Positions 11,462 to 23,727 are shown, numbered from the stretch's first letter. The stretch: DNA of 64,000 nt from Lyophyllum atratum (GCA_014905825.1 JACGCN010000014.1:310001-374000); one strand, 5' to 3'. Notes: generated by a model not told the origin, from the sequence alone. Translations and numbers: made by a program.

Positions 11462-12634
11462 ATGGCCGTCTCTACTCAGGTCATTGGTGTCGTCGGGTTC
11501 TACATGGTGGCGGCCCTCGTGGTGAGTACTATCCCCCCCTCCATTGAAGTAAGCTGAGCAGCCGCCTCCAAAAGATGGTGTTCGTCAACAAAGTGGTGCT
11601 CAACGCCAACCCCAACCTGCCCACCCTCTTCATGTTCTTCCAATCCATCATGACCGTTCTTCTCCTCAATTTCACTTCACTGTTCACGTCGCATGTCAAG
11701 CTCCCTTCCTTCGACAAATCGACGGCCGTGAAGCTCGCTCCTCTGATTCTTGTAGATGCCTCCGGATTCATCTTCAACGCCCTCTGTCTGCGTGATGTCG
11801 AGGCCGCGTTCTACCAGATCGCCCGCGGGCTTGTGCTGCCCTTGACCATTGGTGTTGTGGCCCTAGCAAGTATGACCCGCCCATCGATGGCCGTCGTGGG
11901 GTGCGCTGCAGTCGTCACCCTCGGTTTCTTCCTCGGGATCTCTTTCTCTGATGGACTTCCCGCCCAAGCCGTTCCAGCACCCCTCGCCCTCTTCTACGGC
12001 TTCCTTTCCTCGTTAGCAATAGCCCTTCATGCCGTCCTCGTTAAATCATCACTCCCACACGTCGGCGGGAGCAGCACCATGCTATCGTATTGGTCCAATC
12101 TCGGATCGGCTGTCCTCCTGGGCGTGCTCGCCATTCTCAAGGGTGAGGTATGGGAATTCTACACCATGATCAACAGCGGCCACTGGGACTGGTCGACCTT
12201 CCTCTGGGGCAACCTTGTCACCGGCGTGTTCGGCTTCCTGATCAGTATCGCCGGGATCCTGAGTGTCAAAGTGACCAGCCCAGTCACGCATATGTTCTCC
12301 AGCGTCGGTTCTGTCCTCTGTTCACCGCTGCCATCCACTGACGTTCTCGATGTCCACAGGCTGCCAGAACGGGTCTTCAGGTCTTCCTTGGCGTCAAGAT
12401 ATTCGGGGATGCGTTCACATCGTAAGTCCTCCTATGGGATAGCCTTAGGATACATCTGATGATGAATTTGGTTCCTTTCGTAGTCAACGTGCTATGTCTG
12501 TTGCGACCATCCTTACCGGGACGCTCTTGTACACATACGTCAAGTCCCGGGAACACTCGACGCCGCCCGCGCCTCAGCCCGTCAAAGACGTCGAGGCTCA
12601 ATCACCTCTCATGGAAGAGAAAATTGCCAATTAG
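11462..12634 (+). CDS. Nucleotide-sugar transporter, SLC35C (GDP-fucose transporter-like)
   Basis: Golgi/ER multipass antiporter of the drug/metabolite transporter superfamily. Exons 11462..11521, 11575..12303, 12360..12421 and 12484..12634 give 333 residues. About ten hydrophobic helices are visible. The N-terminal FVNKVVLN, the FFQSIMTVLLL helix and the paired ALHAVLVKSSL and SVKVTSPVTHMFSS segments are the internal-repeat signatures of the TPT/SLC35 group. The C-terminus is cytosolic and ends with a KIAN-like lysine-containing tail. The closest resemblance I can name is the fungal homologue of the GDP-fucose transporter; substrate cannot be fixed from sequence alone. The second intron donor is GTCGGT, which is acceptable but not ideal. 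Confidence 0.8.
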
Positions 12635-14011
12635 ACTGGGGCAACTTCACGACATCACTTTCTTTATTCTGTTTTGGGTATATTTTTGCTAATGATGGAC
12701 CTCTCGATTTGCTTGCAATTGCTACCTATGAATACACACCGCTCTTTTGAACGCTTCATCCGCTGTGAAGGGTTGCCTTATGACTCGGACTACACTGCTG
12801 TATACTGTCCATCTCGCATTTACCTATAATTTTATACAGGGCTATTGTAATGGGTCACATATCGCGTTTCACAGCGTGCCTGTCAAAACGTCTACCCCAT
12901 TGAGGAACGCGTCGTCCGTCGCCATCGACGTCAGTCCTCTCATCACGCTACGTCCCTCGTTATAGTCATAGTTCAAGCTGTCGATCACCCAGATGAGGCG
13001 GGCCACCACCCAAATTACGGACTGTCGTATTTTCCTCAATTTGGAACGAGAATCCCAAGTGAGACGAGGGAGGTCGGCGGCGCTGACACCTGTCACCCAA
13101 GCCATCTTGCCTCATCCTCCCCTGTTCGAGTTCTCGACACGGGCAGATTGACCCGTCCTCTCGGCATGTCGTGGGCGATCTATTCGTATTTATACAGATG
13201 GCTTGGCTGCCGATGGAGATTCTGGGGTGCAGAATAAGAATATCATCGCGCCGCAGAAAGTCCTGCCCCGGGTTGGTATCGCTATATACCGCATGCCGCG
13301 GGAATGAAGGGCCTTAGGACTGCGCGAAGCTAGGAGGGTATTCGGGATGTGAAACTTGACATGACCTACTTGCAGGTAACGCGCGTCGAAACCTGGAATT
13401 GATTAGGACTTAGCGTCGCGTTATCAAATATATTATCCTGCTTGCACCGCTGAGTAACCGCTGAGTCTGGTATGCTTCCAAAACTGTCCGAGATAACAGT
13501 GAGTCTTCAGCTCAACTTAGACTGACTTGTGTTCCCGTTGGCACGGACCTGCGTTGGCTACGAGCACACTGGCGGGCTCGCGATAATGTCCAATCGACGA
13601 CCCCAAACCATGTCAGCGCGTGAAGAGATCTCAAGAGACATATGCTGGAGAGTACACAGTTGGGCGGGTGGTTGAGGATGGAAGGGAGGAAATATTTATG
13701 GGTCAACATGTAGTACAGCAAGATTTCCAGAACCTAGAAAACAGATCGTGGTCTGGTTTCTGCGTGCTGCTCGTATGAACATTCACATCTAGAAACTATC
13801 CCAAGGGGTCAACGTCAATATTGACTTGCCGACAAGGGACAGCAGTGAGGACACTAGTAAAGGACCGAATTTATCACCCGAACAGTGAAGGATCGTCATC
13901 ACATCAATGCAGAGATGGTATAAGCCAGTGTAATGGGAGAGAAGGGACATAAGGTTCGTTCATGTCTTAGCGAAAGATTTCATCGCCATTGTCCCGATCT
14001 GGTCTTGTTGA
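12635..14011. other. Long intergenic region without a supported gene
   Basis: About 1.4 kb. A minus-strand frame near 12869-13105 and a few others are open but short, with no family resemblance and no clean exon partners. A small secreted or hypothetical gene cannot be excluded. Confidence 0.4.
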
Positions 14012-15530
14012 TCATTTACCTGTGACCACGATGGACAACTTCCTCAACTTCAAGTCCGGCCCGTTAACCCCTTCACGGAATGTGGTTTCCATCTGCGGGT
14101 AAACTAAAAGTACAATGTGACCATAGGTATATGAAATCAAAAGCCGAACATGAACGTTTGAACACCAAACCACGTCAGTTCACGTTACCTCCACAGACCA
14201 ACGTGATCAACACCTTCAAACCCTCCTTGGTATCTCCATCGCTGTAGCGGTCGACGGCGACCCGATAGGCTTTAGCGGAGACGAATCCATGTGCCGCCTG
14301 GTCACCGTATCCCCTAATCTTGGAGTTCTTCTCCACGACGAGGCGCAGCGCCGGCTCCGAGGCCAACAACTTGCAGATGGCCAGATTCCTTCTGAGCGCA
14401 TCCAATGCCGACTTCGCGTTGTCAAAGCGCTTCTGGTCATCCTCCCACTGGTTGAGTCACAAGCGCCATCGATAGGAAGCCGAGGTGGTCTTCTCATCCT
14501 TGATTAAGTCAGTTTCGAAGGCAAGCTTAGCCTGCGCTTTGTCAAGGAGGTTACGGAGCTTGATGCGGTCCAACGCTTGGGTGTCCTCACGAACAGCATC
14601 AGCGGTGATATGGACCGATCGAAACAGAAAAACTCACCTCGTGAACTAACCATTCCACCATATCGACTGTCCCCACCTCAAGAACGCCAATGCGGTCCTT
14701 TAGCTCCTTCTTCTCCGACTCCCATGCCTCCTGCTGGCGCTTCATCTCTTGACGCTGCTGCTCCCACTGCCGCTTCATCTCTTGACGCTGCTGCTCCCAC
14801 TGCCGCTTCGCCTCTTGCCGCTCGTTCGCCTCTTGGTCCAACCGTTTCAACATCTTCGTAACGTTATCCTCTGCCTTCTCTGCCTTCTGCTTTGCAGCCT
14901 TGGCCTCCTTTCTGTCCTTGCTGCCTACCTTGACCACGGTTTCCAAAAAGTCATGAACAGGCGAGGAGAGAGTATCCACATCCCGCACCCAGTCCGTGGC
15001 TGCTGGTGGCGATCCCAAATTCGGTTTCAGCAACGACGGAATGATGGCGTAAAGCACAGAGCCTGAGGTCAAAGCGGGGCTGAGGTCCTTGAGAAGTGTA
15101 GTGTTGTCAGCAGAATCGAAGGAGTTTGACCCGTGACGATCTGACGATGGCGTTTGATCAGCTAGATATCACGATGAGTGTGAGAGGCGCACAGACCTGC
15201 GGAGAGAATGATGGACTCCAGACTCTGATTAAGGTGCTCATCCATGTCTGCATTTTTCCATAAGGTGATTTCAGCCATATGGGCTGCCGCCTTGTCATGG
15301 ATTGCTTTTCGAAGGTCGCCGAGAGATGACGATGATGAAGCGCTCAGTTTGGTTTGTAATGATCGTTCAGTGAAAAAGATATGGACAGTGCACTTCTTCT
15401 GACCATTCCCCATGTCGAAAAACGTCCCAGTGATTGTTAGGGAAGAGGGAATGCGATAGTGGGCGATCATATAATCGGGGTGCTCCTCCACGTTGAACGG
15501 CTTACCAAATGTTTGCCAATCACCATGCAT
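14012..15530 (-). pseudogene. Coiled-coil protein gene with an in-frame stop, probably inactivated
   Basis: No named family. Predicted exons starting with ATG at 15530 read through an N-terminal globular part (HGDWQTFGKPF; HIFFTERS), then after an intron near 15160-15195 a region SGSVLYAIIPSLL and a long Glu/Gln/Lys-rich coiled coil containing a repeated 11-residue unit RQEMKRQWEQQ (33-bp DNA repeat, about 14745-14815). After another intron (about 14588-14639) the frame continues but meets TGA at 14457..14459, directly followed in the same frame by NQWEDDQKRFDNAKSALDAL and good coding sequence to a last exon 14012..14092. No intron can remove the TGA. CGA to TGA is a plausible single change. 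Alternatives are assembly error or a shorter functional product. Confidence 0.55.
14745..14815 (-). repeat. 33-bp tandem repeat inside the coiled coil
   Basis: Two nearly perfect copies plus a partial third encode the heptad-like RQEMKRQWEQQ unit. It arises from in-frame duplication and lengthens the coiled coil. Confidence 0.75.
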
Positions 15531-16027
15531 GCAAATACCCGAGATTGCTCCGTATATTCGTTCGTTCCACTGGCGTCTGCTTTTCGATGGCTATGGGGAG
15601 GGGGTTACGAAGCGATTCAACCCTATGCTGGTAAGCCCCTTTTTACTATAGCATCTTGCTGAGCAGTCATGCCGATCAGACGTTCGAATATGTGCGCTTC
15701 AGGCTGGATATATGACTTGTACCGAGCCGGTCAACCCCCTTTCATGAGGTGATGTAAGCAACAGTGATGAAGGTGTCTTATTGGATAGGGAAAAAAAGAC
15801 AAAGCCTCTCTTTCTGTTCAGTAGACACATGAAACTGGGCGAACTAATCTATCAATGTGGATGCAGTGACGGCGAGATGAAATTTATGCCAAGCATCAAT
15901 GTTGTCCACCTTGAAGGCTGTGAGAGCTTCCACGTAATGCAAATAAATCTTGCAATAATGGAGCCTGCTATCAGCGTCGAGAACAGTTAGATCAATGAAT
16001 GATCCATCGACCCATTCATAATTTGTA
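15531..16027. other. Region without a supported gene
   Basis: Between the coiled-coil gene start and the tandem array. It probably holds that gene's promoter. No coding signal recognised. Confidence 0.4.
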
Positions 16028-16520
16028 GGTAGCTAATAACTCAAATACTTCCCAGACGTGGCCCGCGCAGGAGGTGAACACCACACAGAAAGTCAAATTT
16101 AGCTCGGATATGATTTATTTCTACAGGAATACACTGTAACAACGTTTTCTAGTACTAGAAAATGTCCTGAAGCCACTCAGAGGTGGCTAATAACCCAAAT
16201 ACCTCCCAAAGGTGGCCCCCACCACACGGAAAGTTTAATTCAGTCGGGATATGATTTATTTCCATAGAAATACACTCCAACAACATTTCCTGGTACTAGA
16301 CAAGGTTGTGAGGTCACTCACGGGTGGCTAATAACTCAAATACCCTGCGAACGTGGCGGTACAGGAGGCGACCAACCCACAGAAAGTCAAATTTAGCTGG
16401 GATGTGATTTATTTCTACAGGAATACTTACACTGTAACAACATTTCCTAGTACTAGAAAATGTCCTGAGGTCGCTCACAGGTAGCTAATAACTCAAGTAA
16501 GTACCTCCCAGACATGGCCT
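16028..16520 (+). repeat. Minisatellite: three ~150-bp direct repeats plus partial fourth
   Basis: Units begin with GGTRGCTAATAACYCAA at about 16028, 16182, 16323 and 16480, giving periods of 154, 141 and 157 bp. Each full unit carries in order a GTGGC segment, CACAGAAAGTCAAATTTAG-like sequence, a GATTTATTTC motif, and a TAGTACTAG core. In the first unit the core sits in an 18-bp perfect palindrome, TTTTCTAGTACTAGAAAA (about 16145-16162). The fourth copy is broken off after about 40 bp. It carries no open reading frame, and no transposon ends are seen. Confidence 0.85.
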
Positions 16521-16850
16521 ATGACTGATTTTGACGGCGTGGGGTATAAATGGACGATACACAAAGCCCAGTCGGGGAGAGAGGATCTACGGCATTTGAA
16601 GGCCGCCTAACGTCGGGCAACCATAGCATGTCTTCGGTGGGCTCTACGGCTTGTCGACAGCCGAGAAGCTCGCCTATGAGGTACTCCACGAAGGTAGACC
16701 ACGGATGCGCGAAATGAATGCTTGGAATATGTGCGGCTACATAGCTGGAACTGGAGCACAGGGGAAGGTATTGTTGATGGGACGAGCTGGCCCTATGATC
16801 GTGATTACAAAAGTAAAGGAGAACTGGAATTAAGGCGAATAGTAAGGGAA
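16521..16850. other. Region without a supported gene
   Basis: Lies between the array and the 3' end of the hydrolase gene. A TATAAA occurs near 16545. A short plus-strand frame near 16651-16833 has no recognisable relatives. Confidence 0.4.
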
Positions 16851-18220
16851 TTACAGTTTAGGTCTGGCTGTGTCTACGCAGCCAGAAGCCAACGCTTCGT
16901 ACATCATATCACCCAGTTCGTCCGGCGCTTCCTGGGGGACCTACGAGAATGTTCAATATATGAGAGTAAAGACTAAGTGACAAGAGGCGACTCACCAGAT
17001 GCCCTACACCATCCAACTTTCGGAAAGACGCGTACTTGCCTCCGTATTGTGGATCCAGTATTGCGGCGTGAACTCTAGCCGGCCTGATGAATCATGTCAA
17101 AAATACAGAATGATTCGAGAATAAGCTGAGGCATACATGAGGTCATTCACACCGCCAAGAATAAGGTGTACGGGGAGGACAGTACATGCTTTCTTCAAAT
17201 CATGAACTGGTCTCGTCGGCCCGTCAGCATCCCGGTACATCGCCTGCCGTCGTGGTACCATTCAGCACCCCGCACTTGTTGAGGCAACCTGAGAACGACT
17301 CACCGCTTCCTGATCACGGGTACAAGCTAGAGTGAAGCCAGGGTACGGCGTCTCCTTTTCATACGAACGAGGATGCGGTACAATCGCATGTTTCTGTTCA
17401 GCTTGTCAACAGATCCGACCAAGGGAGGTTCCTTGAAGGCAGAGAGGGCGCACCAGATAAAGGTCCGTAACACGCGGATCCCAGTTCTTTTTCTTCAATG
17501 CAGGCCGGGCCTGCTCACGGTCGCGCCATACGTCGCGTCGTTCATGGGCTCCCTTGATGAGCATCTCTCGCAGTCGTTGTAGGTGCGACGGCCCTGCCGG
17601 GCTGATGAGGGGTTCGACTATAATGAGGGCTTCGAATGGTACGCGTGGCTCGAGGTGCTGCAGTATCAGCCTAAGACATCGTTAAAGAGACGTACCGCAG
17701 AGAAGAGGACAAGACTCACATCGCATTCCCTCCTAATGAGTGCCCAATCCCGACAAGGTTTCGCCTCCGAAAGTCCACCCGAGCTTCGTGATTTGGCCCG
17801 TCCGATAAGAAACGATGTGCTGCTTTTGCATACTTTTCACAGGTGACTGTATGAAAGACAGGGTTGCGTTAGGCGCCATGAATTTTCGGAGAAGTGCGGA
17901 AAGTACGCACAACTGTTGCGGTACTCTGGCTCATGCAAGAGAGCCTCGTTCACATGGCCTGCTTCACCATGATTCGGACAATCCAATGCCCAAGCTTCTC
18001 GTATTTTGACGTGACTTCCTTGTTGTGCTGAGTGTTTCAGCAGTCGTTCGAGCGATGGCTCCCAAGTTTCCTTATGGAAGCTGGTGGAGTGAAGGAGAAC
18101 AAGAGTCAGGGCATTCGGATCTGATGCCATGGCCTCGAGTTCAGGCAGCCAGTAGCGTTTCGCTGTCGTAATCAATGGATATCCGTCGCGAGGACCATTC
18201 CTTACGGCTTCCTCGAGCAT
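16851..18220 (-). CDS. Alpha/beta-hydrolase fold protein
   Basis: Probable esterase/lipase-like hydrolase, specific substrate unknown. Seven exons (17914..18220, 17720..17846, 17454..17670, 17304..17354, 17137..17243, 16996..17083, 16851..16940) join in frame to 328 residues. The oxyanion/strand region is LTLVLLHSTSFHKETWEP. The nucleophile elbow is GIGHSLGGN, with serine near residue 135. LIIVEPLISPAGPSH follows, and the late histidine lies in DGVGHLVPQEAP. An acidic residue in LGGVNDLM or nearby could complete the triad. The intron 17355..17453 is the least certain because its alternative frames are also partly open; it is also the longest. The gene looks intact despite decayed neighbours. 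Confidence 0.82.
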
Positions 18221-19201
18221 GATGCTGACTGCACAAAGTCGTTGTCGGAGGAAAGGCGCCTTCTGAAGAACATGCAGGATATTATGTTGAGAGCTTCTAC
18301 GCCTAGTTATAAGAAAACCGGTTCAGAGTCCGGACCCTGTCCATATACCTCTTCTGAACGCATTGATGCTGTCTCCGCTCTACTTACAACTTGGAACGCG
18401 ACATAATGCCGTTCACCTTGTCACCCCGCGTGAAGGCGGTAGAGACATGCTTCCGACGGTAAGATGATTTATGTTTATAGAGAGTATCAGATTTGTATCG
18501 GGTATATACATGCAGGCTATGTGTTGAACGTAGTCAGGAAGCGATGGTTCGACGGGCGTAACTTAAGACCGAATTGTGGACACGCGAGCTGTAGCAAGAG
18601 TGTGCAAGATAACCTGTCTTATGACCACGGGGCTGTGTAGCGTTCCAGTCCCAGTGGACGCGTTCTTGAAGAAGAGATCATAGGCGGAGCGGGAGGAGGG
18701 CGTGGAGGCTGTTCAAGTAGCGTGGGTGGCAGTGATCGGTATGTCCTCGGCGCCGTTACTGATGGCTATTAGTAGTATTCAGCAACGAGAAGCCTTCACG
18801 CGAAGATAAAGCTTGCTATTGCGGATTATAACGCCAGCGGAAATGGGTTCGAATAGGTTACGAACGAAAGAGATAGTGTGCATAAGTGGTTGAAAAGCCG
18901 AGCCACGGCCCAGGCTCCACCGAGGACGAGATGATGCATATGGTGTCTAACGTAGACAAGGTGCGCCACCTTTATAATGATCGTGAATCATGATATGTTT
19001 TTCAACCAAATTCCAGAGAGGTAAGTATGTATTGGTGAGAGACTTAGCGGAGGAGGAGGAGGAAGGAGGAGGAGGAGGAGGAAGTGTTGTTTGCTCTTCT
19101 TTGACGCCCTTGCCAATTCATAGCTTCCAACAAAGATTCTCGCTTGTATTCCCAAGCTTCCTACCACCACCTACCACTGTGCACGGCGACAAGTGATATC
19201 T
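18221..19201. other. Region without a supported gene, with a (GGA)n tract
   Basis: About 1 kb. The only notable feature is a purine-rich (GGA)n microsatellite near 19047-19083. Minus-strand fragments such as YDLFFKNASTGTG near 18660 look weakly protein-like but cannot be linked into a gene. Confidence 0.4.
19047..19083 (+). repeat. (GGA)n microsatellite
   Basis: About twelve GGA/GAA triplets in a row. A simple slippage repeat with no coding role seen. Confidence 0.85.
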
Positions 19202-20103
19202 CTACGTCAAGGAAATTCTTGTGCCCCACCGGGGGCAGTGCTTGACTATAAAAAACTTGGCTTTGGGGTGCTTCAAAATACGATCAATTATACCTCCAAC
19301 GACCAGGGTTCTATCTGCGGTCCTCTCGCGTATAAGTAACTCATGTGCTCGGGGCACGAAATACGCCACCATTGTTATCTGCTGAGCGTTTGAACTGATA
19401 TATATGGTGTGAGCAGCAGTCAGTAGGAGAACGCGGCAGATGAGGAATGGCGTACATGCGGATGCATATCCCTGATATCCTTGATATCGTAGACAGAGCA
19501 AACGTACCCCATACCTGCCAAGTCGGCTCTGACGCTTTTCACTTGCCATAGAATCGCGTCGACGCCCTTCTGTTCTGAATTCGGCTCCCAAAACCACTCC
19601 TCCCCCTTACTCGCCTGTGCATCTCGGTGTTCAGCCAGATCACGCAAAAATGCGATTCTCTGGGCTTCCGGCATGGAGTCCAAATTTTGTGGCCCCCGGT
19701 AGAGATCCCACTCGTCTCCTGGTGTGATCTGCCACGATGCGGAAACGGTGATTGTCAGAGAGGTAGGATCTGCGGCGTCGACTTCCACCGCCGTTCTCTG
19801 ATCAGCGATGATAGCGTATGAAGGACCCGACCAGGTATTTCCGAGGTATTGGAGCAGTTGCGCAGGAGCTCGGCCATCATGAGCTTCGTCATAGGGAACT
19901 GAAGAGAAGGTAATCCATTCTGAAACGTTCGATAGACTCGATTCCAGGTGCTGTTTGACGGTTTGAGAGAAAGGATAAGTGTAGTATACGAGAACAGTTA
20001 ATCCTGTCATTTTCGAGGCGGCGTCGACTGCGAGAGCACTGGAGAGGAGCTCTTTGGGGTTTTGGATAAACTCGAAAGACACTATGGCAAATCCCGAGTA
20101 CAT
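19202..20103 (-). CDS. Hypothetical protein, two exons
   Basis: Not recognised. Exon 1 runs from an ATG at 20103 (a longer frame to 20172 starts only with TTG) to 19456. A GT-AG intron follows, and exon 2 covers 19202..19381 or 19378. The product is about 275 residues. It shows MTGLTVLVYYTYPFSQTVKQ, a middle part with SWQITPGDEWDLYRGPQNL, and a C-terminal hydrophobic-basic end (AKFFIVKHCPRWGTRISLT). No signal peptide or catalytic motif is obvious. Codon use and the clean intron support a real gene; function unknown. Confidence 0.55.
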
Positions 20104-20560
20104 GTGCTTAAAATATGTCGGTTGCAGCCTGACACCGTACGTGAATCGTCTTTTTATGATGCGAGTCCTCAATCGGCCCCGATATCATGTTCAAGTATAC
20201 AGCCTGCGTCGAGGTTCGAGATTTTCCATTTGTTGATCTAGTGAAAAGAAGTTCGAAGGCAGGTCCTCCGATGGCTAGATGTCTGAAAGAACGACGGAAG
20301 CAGGCCTAACGCAATGTGTGCAGGTATGCAAGTAGAGTAAGGTTGGAATGAAGGACCTTGTAATTGGTGAGTGTGATGTGTGCGGCGTTGTCCGTGTGAT
20401 TTTTGAGCGGCGATCAAAACATCCAGCCCGTTGATTGACTCCGACAACCTCGAAGTCTATCGAAGACCTCCGAAGACCACTAAAAAGTCGATTCTCAACC
20501 TAACACCCTTAAAAGCTTAATTCTTCCAGGATTACAACCTTGTTTCTACGAGCGACCGTG
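20104..20560. other. Intergenic region
   Basis: Lies between the hypothetical gene start and the first sequence that could belong to the peroxygenase relic. No coding signal recognised. Confidence 0.4.
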
Positions 20561-22113
20561 GCCGGTGAAATGTGCTACTTGGGTCTCTGACAAGTCTGGT
20601 TCCGATGTCAAGACACAGCACAATCCCTGCCCATCGAGACAGCGCCCACGTCTGGAATATATCGACCTCCTTTCGGCGAAGGCATCACAGGATGATACAC
20701 TCCGTACAACGAATGCTCTCCTCTTCTGTGATTCTTTGAATGGGGCATTTCTCCGCATCGCATTCATTACCGAGCTGCCGTCCCCGCCGCGCCTTAACTA
20801 AACTTGATTTACTTGTAACAGCATCCGGTGGGCTCTGGCGTCACCCAACTGGAGTCCACTATTCTGAGGCATATATATATACTAACCATTTGGACTATGA
20901 GGACTTGTTCTCCTATAGACGTTCCCACCTTCGTTTGGACAGATCGTTGAAGCGACCACTCATGTATACGATATGGACTATGATTTGGCTTCTATGTTGG
21001 CAGCACTGGGCATGGTAGGTATGCTTGTCTCTTCTTGATCTTTAACAGTGATCAGGATATCGATGTATCTAGTTGGCCCGTGGAAATGCTTTTGTAGACA
21101 GACTGTCCATTGGTTTGCCCTCGTCACCTGTACCACCGCTCCCTGACAAGATCGACGGACCGGTAGCTCGGGGTCTAGCGGGACACGGCTGTTTCGAGGG
21201 TAAGCAACCATCTTCTATCTTTGTATCTCTGTACCCGACCATATCCTCGTCAAACTTCAGGTGACGTGTAAATGACCCGCCAAGATGCGGCCACTGGTGA
21301 TAATAGGAACTCTCAAGCTGATCTATAAGACCAGGTTAGCTTCGTACTCTAAGTTTTCTTGACAGTATGCTCGCTGACGCGCTGTACAACAGTTCCTGGG
21401 TTCTTGCTCAGTTTGGTAATAATTCTACGGTAACAGGTCCCAGAAACATCATCAACACGCGTGTAATGCAAGAATTCAAGTTGAAAAGATTTGAAGATAG
21501 CCAAGCCGCTGACAAAAAGGTTCGGGTCTACCGTGAACTTATCTCTTCGTCGCTGGTTGTAAGCCTTCAAACAGCTCGAGTTACACATTGGTCGATTTTT
21601 GCTAAGCCACGTCGACACCCCTCTCGTTTTGAACCTCCTCGCAAACGGTAAGTCACGTTGCCTGATCTAGATTAATCGAGCTTCTGCTAACGAAAACAGC
21701 AAGGAACGGACGGGACGGTGTCTATCCCCACCATGACTTTCTTTTTCCGAGACGAGAGATTCCCCACAAACTAGCAGCACCGCTGTTCCTCTCCAGGAAT
21801 CGCCCAACAAATCGTCACACCGTCCTACTCGCGCACCCCCTATCACCCGGTGCAAACGATGCGAACGGAGTCTACGTTCCAGATTCAGCGGATATCACCG
21901 TGAGTTCAGCTTTCAAACAACTCTAGAGCCGGTCAGGAATGTAAATCAAATAATTCATTGCAGGACCCATGTGCGTTCTACGATTACTTGGCCAGGGAAA
22001 ACCTTCCTGGTGTCCTTTTGAACACCACCGGTCTTCTGAAACGCAATGTCGATTTCATCTCTTCCTTTACTCACCACCTTTATCAAATCTTACTCCCGCA
22101 TACCTTGGAATGA
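20561..22113 (+). pseudogene. Unspecific peroxygenase / chloroperoxidase (peroxidase_2, heme-thiolate) pseudogene
   Basis: Recognisable exons are 20919..21014 (FGQIVEATTHVYDMDYDLAS), 21073..21199 (LARGNAFVDRLSIG, then PPLPDKIDGPVARG and HGCFEG) and 21261..21334 (DV*MTRQDAATGDNRN), with more to 22113 (FGNNSTVTGPRNIINT; HPLSPGANDANGVYVPD; GVLLNTTGLLKRNVDF). EGD-x-SMTR with GDN and the HP..PG block are signatures of secreted fungal heme-thiolate peroxygenases. Damage: the Ser after EGDV is TAA at 21269..21271, and a second TAA at 21326..21328 stands where Tyr/Phe of the L-Y/F-DQ motif is expected. The frame also changes near 21550-21580. The N-terminus with the PCP cysteine ligand was not found in usable form; a PCP tripeptide near 20628 is not in a convincing context. 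A functional gene is very unlikely. Confidence 0.72.
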
Positions 22114-23727
22114 CTCCTCCTGCAGCGTCAAAGCATACTTCGTTGGAATCCGATGCAGCCCTGGCAAATATTGAAACTGATGGGGCATTCCCGTCTTTGC
22201 TCAACGCCATTCGTGCGGTGTTCCCTCAATGCCCTGCTGTTCTTCCTCGCGGAGCTGCAGATGTTTAGGCTGACGGCTAAGCTGCTCCAATTGTAACTTT
22301 GTCTCTGTAATACAGGAGCTCTGGGCCTTCCTATTCTGTGGCATCTGATCTAGCCTCCATCCATAAAACGGCCAAGGGTTTACGCAACAAATGCACATGC
22401 AACAGAACAGTACCCGAGTCGGGTCTACCGTTATCTGCCCACGCCACCATCTCCATCAACGCCTGGGAAACAAGTACATAGCCCAACTGTCGTCATTATC
22501 CACATTCATCCTGGACCTCTTTCTCATCATCCGCATCTCACCTCCACCCCCGACCTTGGCCAAGTAATTCTTGCACACTGACGCTCTTGGGAGGTCCTTG
22601 GCGTCCTTAGCACCCGCGCACGTCCGATACTGATGTCTTTAAGATCGCACTCATGTCATTGTCTTTTGTCAACGTCAACTGTCCAACAAAGAAGCGACGA
22701 GACGAGGCTGAGAAACGTAGATCACCTACATACAGCAAGTCCTTCCAATGCTGTCGCTAATCATGGTCATACCTGCGTATCACGAAGGGACCGACGTCGA
22801 TGGGATGTCTGAATCGTTAACGCCATATGTGACAGGTCCATCAGTGTTTGCGGGCAGAAGATGCAGTTGCTTGGAACTTGAGAACAGCTCAGGAGAAGAG
22901 CAGAGTATGGCCGCGCATGATTTCTCCAGGCCCGACATACTCAGAGTATGGGTATACGTACAGTACAGCGTGAGTATGCGACCACCGACATACACACCGC
23001 AGTATCAATATCACAGTATGATATGATGAATTTACGGAACACCTCGCGACCGAATAATCACTCAAACGTCAATGGCGGCACGACTCGGCGTGTCCATTCA
23101 TCCCTTCACCCTATCATTAATTACGCGACATACATCGAGGCAGGGAGGCGACAAAGGTAAGGGGATATCAACGTTGATGGGGATGGTGGCGTACGGTGAG
23201 GGGTAAGGGAGCCGTGGATGTATATTGTCTATCGTATGTGTACTCAACTATCGTGTAAGGTGAACCAGAAGAAACCCAAATAAAACGACAAAGTGAAAGC
23301 CAAAACCCGGTCCAAATGCACAACGACGCCTAAAGAGAGAGACAAAGAAAAAAGAGCCTATAAAACAGAAGTTGACAAGGATAGTAGTACGTGAGAGCGT
23401 CAACGAGGGAAGGACGGATATGAGTACAAAAAGAGCGTGGGGTTTAGAGTATGTACGGAGAGGCAGAGTTCGAGTCCATTAATGTGATGCAGTACGATAC
23501 GATTCCCAAAAAGACAAAGGAAGAAAAAAAAACAGGGAGGCGCTGGCCTCATCTAGGTCCGAGTTTAGGCCTTAGATTGTACCGGCGGCATTGGTCTCTG
23601 GGTCATGAGCGAGGTGAAATCGTCATCTCAGATCTAGGCAGGGTATACCAGGCTGTATACGCCGCGCATACTAATAGCCCAAGACCCAAGACCCAAGACG
23701 AAGAGGAGGATGCCGCCGGGACGAAAA
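22114..23727. other. Long intergenic region without a supported gene
   Basis: About 1.6 kb. Several short open frames lack family resemblance. A-rich sequence occurs near 23520, and a short direct repeat AGACCCAAGACCCAAGACG near 23680. It includes the 3' flank of the adenylation gene. Confidence 0.4.

Noticed and set aside
12869..13105. Minus-strand 78-residue frame
   Set aside because: Single short frame, no family resemblance, no partner exons or signal peptide.
16651..16833. Plus-strand 60-residue frame downstream of the minisatellite
   Set aside because: No recognisable relatives and no coherent exon partners.
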